From: Erythrocercus mccallii
Taxonomy: Eukaryota; Chordata; Aves; Passeriformes; Dicruridae
Assembly: GCA_013397435.1 (NCBI GenBank)
Contig: VZRG01000160.1
Coordinates: 1-64,000, forward strand
DNA length: 64,000 bases
Direction of reading: 5' to 3'
Numbering within the stretch: position 1 is the first letter of the stretch; each line of letters opens with the position of its first letter. The position numbers and the translations under genes are program-made. Below are positions 34,301-46,300 of this stretch, one piece after another. The notes beneath the pieces are model-generated. The model worked only from the letters and a program-made list of their open reading frames with translations. It was not told the DNA's origin and made no database searches.

Positions 34301-37202
34301 GCAGTCCTCACTGGGTTCAAAAGGAAGAACAATTTTTTCACTGCATTAATATTAATTCTTTTACTGTGGGGGCTTATTACAGGGGCATATTTTCTGTTTA
34401 AGTATTCATTGTCAGATCACAAAGTGCACAGCAGTCTAGCCAAAGTATTGCCTCATGAAGATAGGAGTGAACTGCCACTAACTCGAAATTTCACTGGTCC
34501 CACTTTTAAAATGAAGCAAGCCTGCTATTGCAACCCATTCTACATTTTTCCCCTGCAGCCATGCTACTCAGAGCAGAAAGCTTGCCACCTCAGACACATG
34601 TCCTTTGGCTCACCTTTCTACATGTGACAAGTGCAGGTTATTTAGTAATTCTACCATCAAACTTTGATCTCTGTTTAAAAGTTGCAGCTCTTTGTCCAAG
34701 TAGGCAAGACCAGAGTAAGTCTTAATTAGATGGCTTGAAATTAGGAGCTAAACATGAAACAAAAAAGTCATCTCTATTTTCTCTTCAGTTTACCCACAAA
34801 AGAATTTATCATTTAAGAATTTGGTTTAATGAGTAGGTGTTTATTTGTTTGCAGTGGTGAATAATCCATGAATGCTTTATTTTCAAGGATCCTAGTGATG
34901 CTCGATTCTACTAGATTACCTTGCAGCAATGTTTATTTAAATGCTCCTGTGCTATGATGACACACTTAATTAGATAGCTAGCACCCTTTTTTCACTGTAG
35001 CTTCTTGTATGTTTTAACAGAATCTCATAACAATGTGATTTTTTCACCTTGGAGTGAAAAGACAGTTATAGCTACCCTTTACTGCCAAGGAAAGCAGGTC
35101 AGTAAGAGGTACCACTAAATGTGGTAGCATTTCTGGGTCAATGGTCAATAACATATGATATAAATATGCTGGTATTTGGTCAGCTCTTGACCCTATCTGT
35201 TCTCTTTGAGATTAGATTTAGAACAACCAGGATTTCTGGGCACTCATAGCAGTGCCACTCTAAGTGAATTCCTGCAGTTGTTTTAAAAGCTGTTTGCCCC
35301 CATACCACTACAAATCTTGAAGCAGTTGGTGACAATAATTGCTCAATGGTAATCCAGGACATTTGAAGTCTAGAGTCCACAGAAGTTGGATTTACTTATG
35401 TTTGTGAGCAATGCCTCATACTGAATAAGTAGAGGTGCCTTATAAGATTTGAAGAAGGTGGTACTACAAGTACCTCTACTAGTATCTCAAAAAAAAAAAA
35501 AGGTCAGAAAAATGGAGGTAGCTGGGGAAAGAACTTACTGATTATGCACATTGGATATTGAAAAGTTGCTGATGATTCATGAATAACCTGCAAGTAAAGC
35601 ACCTGAAGAATCAAGCACAAGGTTAAACAAACAGTTGTGTGGTTTGGAGGTGGTTTTCTGTAAGGTAAGTTCTGGTCTCTCTTTAAGCTGTAGTCAAAAT
35701 TCTCTGGTTTCTGGGGTTTAATGAGCAGTCCTTCCCCACACTATTTCTCATACAAGTTGACATTTTTCTGCTTCCTTTTTATGGATGATGGGCAAGAAAA
35801 ATAATTTGGTCAGTGTCTTCTAACTGATGGAAAATTATTTTATTAGTCATGAGGGAGCTTAATAATGCTCTCCTTCTGTCCTTTTCAGTGGAGATTCATC
35901 AATAGTTAACATGTTTTGAGGTGCATAGAAAGACACACTTGTTGGACTGTTATCAAAAGGTTATTCCCTCATGAAGGCAACAATAAATATACTTTCTCAG
36001 TGGCATTTACCTACAACATCTTTAAGAAATGTACTAATTACCTGAAAATTATGTCTTGTCACCAAAAATAGAAAAAATAGGCAAATTAGATGCTTCACTG
36101 AAAAATTTAAGAAAAACTTGGATTTTCTATCAAGTTCTTGTTGCATTGTGGTGCTGTGGGAGATCTCTTGTCTTCTGGGAGATTCCTATTGCTGGGTTTG
36201 GAGCTGCTCATGTTCTAGTTTTAAGAGTGGATTTTAACCACTTCCATAAAGAAGGTGAATAACTGGGAAGATCCCAAACTGTTCAGACTTTTACAGATGC
36301 AGGAGTCTATGCTGCTAAACCTGTCTTAATTTGAAACATTGGAGGTGATAGATCCTTTATAGATTTCCTATGAATAGGCAGCTATGAATATGTAGTTACT
36401 GGTCTCACAGACAAGCTGGGACTTCACTTGACCACACAGGAGAAAAGTTTTCAATGAGAATTCAGTATTCTGGTGCTATTTTGTAATTATTTTATTGAAC
36501 CTATTTTAGTAAGTACAGTCCAGCACACTTTATTGATACAGTTGTGAACAAGAATGATATCTCTTCTCTGTAGCTTGGAAAACAGGACAGCATTGGAGAA
36601 AGCAATTATTCAAAGATCTTTGAAAGGAAAGAGGAGATAACAAGGCTGAAAGTAGCACTGATAAAGGACAAAGACTGGATAAACTGAAACTGAACAAGAG
36701 GTGTAGTAAATAGGCAATTTGAGGCAACTTCATTTTGACAAATAACTCCTGAACCAAAGATAACTGATGATGAAAATAAAAACAGCTATTTGGATAGGTA
36801 TCACCTTTAAAGTGATAATTGACGAGCAAGCCACTTCTTGAGGGAGATCATTCCATCATGCAAGAATTTTAGATTTTAATTTTGTGGTTTTGATCATCAC
36901 TTTGAGTTGATCATAGGATAAACTATAATGGTTTTCATTGATAAGTGACCTGTAAAGCTGACTGATATCCCTCAGAGTTAAAGTTCTGTACAGTCCACAT
37001 TGCTACCCACACAGTGCATAACTGTATAAAGAAAGCATAAGAGAGAGTAATTATCTTTTCTAAACATTAACTCAGGATCTCTACCTTGATAATACAAAAA
37101 CCAAAAACCATGAAGAAAACTTTGCTAACTGTTACTCTGACATGCTTTAGCTGGCAACTGTCAGGGTTTTGAGAAAGCCACAGAAGCTAAAGTGTGATAT
37201 TA
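31319..37202. other. Mostly unique non-coding DNA with a GC-richer island
   Basis: No gene or known repeat recognised apart from the GC- and CpG-richer block at 32780-33420 (listed separately). A poly-A run (A12) occurs near 35488. Confidence 0.5.
32780..33420. other. CpG-richer block with overlapping long frames, function unknown
   Basis: Compared with its flanks this block is visibly richer in G, C and CpG. It holds a 170-codon plus frame (32902-33414) and a 135-codon minus frame (33015-33422). The plus frame ends in a lysine-rich part (GNPKKKKNPKKTVEL) followed by LIMNKNTGKVREDR. No family or domain is recognised, and opposite-strand frames of similar length suggest base composition rather than coding. 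It could be a decayed LTR or retrocopy, or a diverged exon. I would not call a protein here without transcript evidence. Confidence 0.3.
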
Positions 37203-37665
37203 GTGTACTGTGAGGGCCATGAGGAGAATCAGAGGGCTATTTGCACCTTTCCTATGAAAACAGACTGAGAGAGATAGGATTGTTGATCCTGGAGAAGAGA
37301 AGGTTCTGGGGAGAGCTCATTGAGCCCTTCCAATACCTAAAGGAGGCTTATAAGAAAGAAGGAGAGGGAGAGGGACATTTTACTCCAGGAGACAGTGATA
37401 CAGCAAGGTGGGCTGGTAAACTAAAAGAGGAGATATTGAGATTAGATGTTAAGAGGAAATTCTTTACTGTGTGGTAAAGCACTGAACAGTTTGGCCAGGG
37501 AAGTTATGGTTGCCTCATCCCTGGAGGAGTTCAAGGCTATGGGGCTTTGAGCACCTTGGTCTAGTGGAAGGTTCCCTGACCATGGCAGGAGGTAGAATAA
37601 GATTATCTATAAGATCCCTTCCAACCCAAACCATTCTAAGATTTTATGATTCTATGACTATTCAT
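37203..37665 (+). mobile_element. CR1 LINE 3' end
   Basis: The segment aaaacagactgagagagata, the sequence cctggagaagagaaggttct, and 'ttctttactgtgtggtaaag' follow the CR1 3' region. After these come 'ggtctagtggaaggttccct', 'gacc-atggcaggaggtagaat' and 'cccttccaacccaaaccatt'. It ends with the CR1 tail attctaagattttatgattc. It is a subfamily different from the 5.4-kb and 40-kb copies, judging by the tggtctagtggaagg box. Non-coding. Confidence 0.92.
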
Positions 37666-40014
37666 GGCTAATGAAATCCCTCATTATAACCCAACAAAAT
37701 GCCATGCCTCCCTACCATTTGATATATATCTTTAGAAACAAAACAGCCACTGAACTTCAGACACAACATTTCTAGTCAATGCCACAAAGACGAAAAATAT
37801 AGGGAACAGCTAAGTCCATTTCTTTACAGCCCTGATGGGAAAGGGAACACTGCCATGTCCTCTTGCTGTCAATATTGCAGTGTTGTCAGGGGATGAGTTT
37901 TGAGAAGTAAACATTTAGAAGGAACTTTTAGAGGTACACTAAATTCTTATTTTACTTCCTGTATAGCAAGACCAAATTGGGAACACTTGTTCTTAACTTA
38001 GTAGTGACCAGGGATAAAAAGCAGAGTTTGACACATGCCATTGTGTATCACACCCTGCACTCTGGAGTTTGGGCACAACCAAAAAGGCTTGGACTACTTC
38101 TTGTTTCCTGGATTGTTTTGGGGTTTTTTTCCCAGTCATGTATGAAGCAATGAAAAGAGATCACAGAAAAACCCATCTCTTTGCTCATTATGCTTCCTGC
38201 TGCTTGGTGTGCAGCTACTCACATGAGGTATGTATTTGCATGCAGCTTTTCCCTTGCTTTGCCTGTGACTAACCAAAGAGAGGAACTCCAAAGAGACTCA
38301 TTAAACCTATGAAAGCTGCCACAGTTTGTCACATGTGACTTTGCACATGCAAGCAGAGCATTGCTTTTATTGTAAGCTGCAAGCCTCTCTTTCTGCAACA
38401 ATAGTATTTCATGTCACTGCTTTAGTCTCAAGAGAAGCTGTTATTAAATGGTAGATGTTAGTTTAATATTAATAATTGTCTTAACTTCATACATCTACGG
38501 GTTTTCATCTAGTAAAAGGGAGCTATTCATTTTTTCTCATAAAAACAACATTCCTCTGAAGGGAATTTAACAGATGTACGGAGGTTGATGGCAGGTGCAG
38601 CATAATGAAAGCAAGACACTTTTTGAACTGTCAGTGGCTCTCTAACTGCTCTTTGTATTACCCTGGCAGAGGTGTGCCTGCTCCAGTTCAAAACAGCTGC
38701 TCTCTCACAAGTGTACTCTTGGCTCCCATTCACCATCCTGCAAGGAAAAAGCAGGGCTGCAGAAGGAGAAAAAATATAGGGAAAAAAAAATGGATCAGGT
38801 GAAAAACATCTGCCTGAACATCAGTATAGTTTAGAACAGTCAAGAGAGCCTGTAATGTTTTATATAACTTGCATATTGTCATTTTTAAGGGGGAAGGCTC
38901 AGAAAATGAAGATTCATTAAAGCTGTAGCACTGGGTGTCAGGCAAACCTCTTTCATCATCCAGCACACCACTATGGGGAGTGCTGCTCTTCTGCAGAGTG
39001 TTCTCCATTTTTCTCCAGTTAGTATTAAATTGGAGCTAGGGCTTCTGCCACTTTTCTCTAGGAAAAGATGTTAATAGGTCTTAGCAGTAAGGGATGTTTC
39101 TTTCTAACTAAACTACAGAAGATCTTTCTCCCATTTTATCTTATTTTAATTATGTTGCTAATTTGTAAGGCATTAAGAGTCTGTGCTTGTTTTTTACATG
39201 CTTCACCTTCCTGTCATTTAAATAATAGAATTGCCTATATTCAAAATTCTCCACTTATTAGTCTTTTGACCACTTAATTAATTTTGTGCCTTTCTTTTTT
39301 TCTTCATAATTCTTTCATCTCTGTCCATCTTTCCAGATGACCTCTCAGAACTGTCTGCAATATTAATAAAGAATGCATAACACTGTAGTTAAAAAGGTTT
39401 CTTAACATGGGTTTGGGGTGGCCTATAAACCTCTTGTGGTAAAGTCATAATATAAGCTTTGCAGCTCACCTGAAATTATTAAGTCTTCGTACTGATGTTG
39501 CAAGATATATAATATTGAGACTGGTGAGGAGGTCTTTTCTAATACTATTGTTCTTCTAAAACTATTTTTCTAATACTATAGCTTCAAGTTTATTTTTCTT
39601 TCTTTTTTAGTTTTTCTTAGTCAATCAATGGAGTATTTTCCAGGAGGAATTTATATCCTTCAACACTGTTTATAGAAGCTCTTCTGTTCTGCCATGTTCT
39701 TTTCTACCCATGTGACTACAAAAGGAATGAGACTACCTTTCCTGAGGCAAACACTGGGGCTTCTGGACTGTAGTCAGAAGGAACACAGATTGAAAACAAG
39801 ACTATAGCTACTCTATGCAATTGTACATGCAATAGTCTAATGTTGTCTGCTTCTAGAAGGCATGGGAAGATGCAGTTGCTATTACGTTTTACTATTGATT
39901 AAGATTTAAAGAGAAAACAAAATATTCTCAGGGACCACAGAAGGTTGTCTCAATTTGTGTTGTCAAATGTCTTATTTATTAGAACAGGAGAAAAGTTAGG
40001 GCCGTGGAATCTGT
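37666..40014. other. Unique non-coding DNA
   Basis: No gene or known repeat recognised. A short partial direct repeat (tctaatacta) recurs near 39538-39585. Confidence 0.5.
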
Positions 40015-40312
40015 CATTTTCTACAAATACCTGAGAGGAGCTTGTATCAAGGGACAGGACAAGTGGAAATGTTGTCAAATTGCACCAAGGCAGGTTTCAA
40101 TTAGATTAGAAAAAGGAAAATGTCATCAGGCACAGGAACAAGCTACCCAGACAAGTGGTGGGATCATTGTATCTGGAAGTGTTTAAAAGGTGTATGGATG
40201 TGGTGCTTGGGTTTAGAGGGGCACATGGTGGTGCTGGGTTAACAGTTGGTCTCAGTGATCTTGGAGGTATTTTCCAGCCTTACAGATTCTAAGATTCTAT
40301 GAATCTTGGAGA
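40015..40312 (+). mobile_element. CR1 LINE 3' end, diverged
   Basis: CR1-like order: 'ctacaaatacctgagaggag', then 'gacaggacaagtggaaatg', 'ggttt-caattagattagaaaaa', then aggaacaagctacccagaca and ggatgtggtgcttgggttta. It finishes with ttggaggtattttccagcct and the tail attctaagattctatgaat. It is truncated at both the coding side and within the 3' UTR. Confidence 0.88.
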
Positions 40313-43300
40313 TCATACTGCATCTTTAAATAATTAATTGAATAAATGCTGCCAAAACAGATTATACCTCCATTATTAGTATATAATCAGAGATCTGTTT
40401 CTCAACTATTTGTCTTCCCATTGTGGGTGTAGTGCATTCCTGTGAGATCTTGAGTGAGAAAGGGGCATCTTCCATCTAGCACACTGATTCTGAGTATCTT
40501 GCAAAACAGTGGTTTACTCTACTGGTTTAATTTTTGCATTGTATGTATTTGGAAATACATGTTTAACTGCCTTTCCTATGAAGTAACAGACCATACTACA
40601 AAAGCTTATTGATCTGCTTCATTCAAGAAATGGTGGCCCCAGCTCAAAAAGCACTTAATCATGTGCTTAAAATTAAATATATCCTTGAGTATATTACTGA
40701 AAATCCTCCTGCAGAAGGGTTTTGCTGAACAAAGGTGGCTTTAGGCATATGTCTGGGTACTCTGCTGAATTGCAACTTGTGAGCCCTATTACTCTGTGAA
40801 TTGAATGGAGTCACTCAAAGTGTATAAAATTAAACATGTTTATGATATTTTTATGATTTTGGAGGATCAGTACTTTATATCTGGGAACACATATTCACAT
40901 GAGGAGCCCTTTAATAATGAAAGGATTCAGAACTGGTCTTTTTAAAGTAGCAATTTAAAAAAAAAACTTAATAAAAAGTATAAATTGCAAAGTAATAATG
41001 TTAGTTCAGTTTCCTAAGGCAAACCTTACATCATTGTGTTTGTACACAGTAAATAAGCCAACAGTGGAAAAAAAAAATCCAGGCTAATAAATGGATTATA
41101 GTAATGAGTTTGCAATGAAACTTTACGTGGCAAGACATTTGCCAGTGAAGGCAAAACGTGTGGCTGAAACACTGTTTAAAATAAAGGTTCTTTAGTCTGC
41201 CTAATATTTCATTGCCTTTGAAACCTACATTTACATAAATATGTTTTCTTATGACCCCCTTGAAGAAGGGATTTAGTATTTGGATGCTGAACATTCATGT
41301 CGGCACTCTCCTTAAAAAATCCTTTTTGAAACATGAGGAGAAACTCAGGAAATCAAGTTACCAGCAAAACAATTGGTTAGGTCAGAGTGAGTGGAACATC
41401 TTTTGCCTTAAAGTGTGAAAAGACAGACAGCCCTGAAGTTTTAAGCTTCTGTGTTAAAAAAACCTCAAGGCCCCAATCTTACGTCCTGTACACAAGTAAC
41501 ATGAACTAATATAGTGCACTTTTAGATCAATCATCTACTTTTATCAGCCTTCTCCTCTTTGTCTACTGGTAGAGTGGATTTAAGCTATTTTTGTGTAATA
41601 CAAAATTCAGAACATCTAGCAGAGCAGAGGAAATTTAGATAAAACTTCTTTTTTACAGACTACTTAAATACTGAATGAAGCTGCTCCCACCACCAGACAT
41701 ATGCTTTGATTCAAATACCTGTTCTGTCCTGGTTTGTTTTTGAAGCAGTCAGTGCCCTTCTGTGATGAACATGTACCACATGAGTACCACAAAGAGACAA
41801 ACGTGTAGGCTCAAGCAGCTGCTGCACTGGCCAACACACTACTCAGCCAGGCTTTTAGGAAATGTATACACAGACAAGGAAGCTATGCTGCAGACTCCTG
41901 AGCTCAAACATTTATCATTAGAAGCATCATTTCCTGATATTAGAGGCTCTAAATCATTAGTCTTTTAATACATAATATCAATAGATGTAATGAAAAATGC
42001 ACAGGATGTAGAGAATCCTCTGAATCTTAATGTACTCTCTGCCACTGGAAGCATAATGCAGTGTCTATGTCAGCTGAGCTGGAGAAAAACAATGGGTCAA
42101 ATGGTGAAATGGAGAGGAAGGCAGCAGCTAAACCTCTGACTCTGGTGTGTGAATGCAAATCGCCTCCGCTCCCAGGGTCAGCACAAGCTGTGCCTCTGGA
42201 AATATACCGAGATGAGTGGGATTTCTGCAGCATGCATGGCTGTTCTGGCTCCTGCACAGTGAGACGTTTCACACTGTGCACAGCAGATGGGAGCTGGAAA
42301 GTTCAGCCCAGGCACTGAAGCTTGCATACATACGGCACAAAAAAATAAATGCATATACTGTGTGTGTCACCAGGCCCTGGCAGAGCTGCTGCTGGGAGCC
42401 TCTCACTGGGCTGTACTGGGGTGCATGTGCACTTCATCCTTGCGTGCCCTGGCACATCACATGAGCACGGTTGCTCTACCAGCAGAAGGATGCTCACAGA
42501 CAAGTGGTATTAAACCTTCAGGACCATTGCTGAGCCCTTTCTTTGCAGATTCTCCAGCAGACCAAACTCACCCTTTCCCAGGGTATGGATATTGTGACTT
42601 TACTGAGTTTAAAAGTAACTTTCTAAGGATCTCCAACCATTGAAAGTAAGCAGAAATTTTATCTGAATTTTAAAAATGAATTGCCTTTTTAAACTGTAGC
42701 AGCTGATGTAGCTGTGAATAACAACAGACTGATGAAATCCTGTACCCCTTGTTCTGCTTCAATTTCTTGTCTGCTTTAAGTTCTCAAGAAGATGTGCAGA
42801 TGATCTTCAAGTGAGATGGGGATCCTCCTACTGTGTCAGGTTTTCTAAATCACAAATCCATCAAATTCAAAGAAACAACATTAATACCATATTAATTTCT
42901 CCATCCTATTGGGATTTTACATTGCCCAGTCCAGAGGTTTGGGAAAGCTGTTTTTCACACAGCATAAGGAAGCCCCAACTAAAGCCTCAGTAAAGCCAGT
43001 CTAACCTCTCTCCATTAGTCAGAGCGTATATTCAACCTTTTTTAACTGCTAGATGCACTTTGACTTTTTTAAAAAATTCTACCAATTGTATTGCGCAGTA
43101 TTGCTGCAGTGACTTCCATTTAGCATAAAATAAGAGGCTAATTAAATTTCATTTATTACCTTTATATCCTCCACTCCTTTCTCCATTTCCATTTGTTTGC
43201 TCAAGTGTTGAATATCTCTATATTTTAAAATATTTATTTATTTATTTTAATATTTTTAAAAAACTTTTGCAAGTTTTTACACGCAACGTTTAATCTGTAC

Positions 43301-46300
43301 ATCATCGGCGTGGGAGATAAATAACTTGTTTTTGATTTTAGATGGCTGTTAATACATGCGGACATTTCTTGATGCAGTGATTTCATTAGATTAGTCAGAA
43401 TCTCTAAATTGTAAACCAACAGTAACCCTGACGAAAAAAACTACGTTAAATTTCATTGAGAGGCTGGTTTCTGGAAAGATAGCCATGAATACACAGACAA
43501 AAAGTGCTTTTTGAACTGATCTCTTCAAAAGTTTTTTCCACCCAGATGCCCATGAGAATCTGAAATATACTGACACATATGGGTTTTCTTCAGCTCTTGC
43601 TTCTCTACAAGGCTAGTGTGAGAAATGTAGTTCCAGGGAAAGCCTTAAATATTTCTATTTTTCACTGCAAGAATCATTACTACCAATCTATCACATGAGC
43701 TGAGATTTCCAAACTCATTTCTAGCCCAATTTAGCAGACATACAACTTTGGATAATTGGGGCAAGTTCTTTGTTCTTTTCTGAGCAAAACTGTAGTTCCC
43801 TGAGCATCTCCCTCGCCACAGCAGTTACCTCAACTTTGTTCCTAGGCAGGTAACTGCATCCCAGCATTGAAGTGCTGCTCTCAGGTTTTTGAAACATAAT
43901 GGAGTTTTAGGCCTTTGAGGGGAGGATGAGGAGGACTTGAAGGTCAGAGATTCCTAAATTAAGGCTTTTCAGTTTGTTCTTGAGAAATGAAGAGTGAGAT
44001 GCACCACTAGAAGCCAATTCACAGCTCAAGAGGCCAGAAGCATCCCCTGGAGATGTTTCTCCCACACTTCACTCATCATAGAAAGAGCCCAAGGTGATAA
44101 GGCTCCTGTTTGGGTGCCTGAAATAAGTGCTTAAAATTAGGTAGACTGATCTCTCTCCCTTATATTATAACAAATCCCCTGTTTTGCTCTTTGGTAGAGC
44201 TTGCACAGGGCAGTTCATTAACACAATATTGATGTTCGGTGACAAGTGAAGAGGCCAATAAGTGCAGTGCTCAATATAAATTATTTCACCCATTTGATAC
44301 CTGTTTTCTTCTTAATTGTCTTAATGGTGCAGTGTGTTTTCCTATCCCAGTGACATTCAGTTGCATTTATTGTTAATTTTGGCTTTGTAGCTTGCATTTA
44401 GATTACAGCTTGTGTGTCCCCAAAGTGGTATCAGTTGCCTGAAATCCTGACTCCTCAGTGTTGTGTGGCTTGCAGAAATGTCAGCCGGTCCAAGGGAGCG
44501 GTTTTAAAAGAAGCAGAGCTGATCTGACATTCTTCAAAGGAAAGCCTGGGAGACTCATCTCTGCACCTGGGTTTGTTATATACCCTGAGCAATGGGAAGA
44601 GCACTATGAATGCTGTCACTCGAGCAGTGAAGAGGGACAGGCAGCCATGTCAAAAATGACAACATTTCTTTTACTAGTCTTGCAAAAGATGTCTGCATTG
44701 ATGTGACTGCAGATGACATCAAACAACATAAGTGGCTGGTTTCTGCAGTAGATTGAAATTCATCCAGTTCCCTGTGTTCACTGTGATGACTTTCAATGCT
44801 AATTCTCAGCGAGTGAGGCATGAAATATATTCACAGGCTATACACAGTTAGGATACTTTTAAGTTATTTGAGGTACCTGTGATGTAAACATCTGTGCCTC
44901 TTGCTTTTGTGTATTTTTTCCTGCATTTCAATTATGCAGTCAAAGAAACACTGGAAAAGGGGAGAACAAAATTGCTGATCTAGTTCTTTTTCCTCTTTGA
45001 AAGAAAAGCCTGCTTCATTGTCTGAATAGAAGGAAACATAAGATAGAAACACTTTCATCTTCACCAGCAAGGAAGAGATCAGCTGAATTGATGCAAATGA
45101 GGTGGTTTTGAAAGTGATCCCCAAAGCTTGCTGTATTCACTAAGCAAAATTGTGGGTTGCTTAAACTTTCATTTGGAAACCTAAATAATGTGAGATGGTA
45201 TAAAAGATCAAAAAGTTTTATCTTGAGTTTTACTGACTGCAATGCTCTTTGAAAATGAAGCTAAAGCAGCACTCAGCACTGACAGTGTCCTGCACATCCA
45301 GCAGCCCGTGTGCTTCACTGTACTTTAAGAGGATGTTTCTCAGTCCTGACTTCAGATGACACTGTGCTTTTCTTAGGGTTGCCTGGAGGAGAGAGGCCAC
45401 AAAATGTAGGGAGAAAGGAGGAAAAAACCTCCTCTGCCAGTGCAGAAGGTCACAGGAATGTGCTGACAAAAACTGCTCCCTGGCATCTGTAGAAATGGGA
45501 GGACAGTCTGTCAGCACAGCAAACCTAATCCAAGGCAGGTGGGATTATAGTTGTATAAATAAGAAAGCAAGCTCTTGTTCAATATAAACTGATACTAGAC
45601 TTTCTTTTTTTTTTTTAAATAGCAAAAAAACTTCTTTCTTTTTCATTCATGACAATCAGCATCTGCATTTTCTGTTAGCTCCTTTGCTATATACTCTGCT
45701 TTTACAGTCAGCTAAGAAGAGAGACATACTCCTGTCATGAATTTTGGATTTCACTCTAATGGCTTTTTCACACAAAAGGCATATATAGCTTCAGCAGCAA
45801 GGGGCTGGCACTCCTCCCTTTCCCAGGGAGAAAATCTAGAGAGTAATGTGCAGCCTCTCCTGACCACTCACCTTGAATTCTGGGTTTTGCACAATGGAAT
45901 AGCTTTTAAAGGATAGAGTGAGAATATCTTCACCTTAAAATAGATTACCAGATGAGAAAAAATAATTTAAATAAAGAGAAGTATACCCAGGACTCTTGCA
46001 ATCTGCATGTGCATCCTCATCACTGAGCAGCCTGACTCATGAGCTGTAGTGGATCTCCCTGGAGAGATCCCAGAGGTTTGCACAGCCCATGGTTTGCCCT
46101 ATCCTGCCACCAGGAGCTTCTGCTGGAGTGCTGTGTCAGCTCCTCGGCTCCTTCATGACCTTTCAGGCTGCTGGCATTTCAGCCTGGTGTCCTGGGCTGA
46201 GACCTGCAGCACCCAAGCAGCAAACAGCCCGCTGGCTCCCTCAGGATTTGGCTGGGGGCACCCAAAGAACCTGCTGAGCCTGGTGAGGCAGTGTTGGAAT

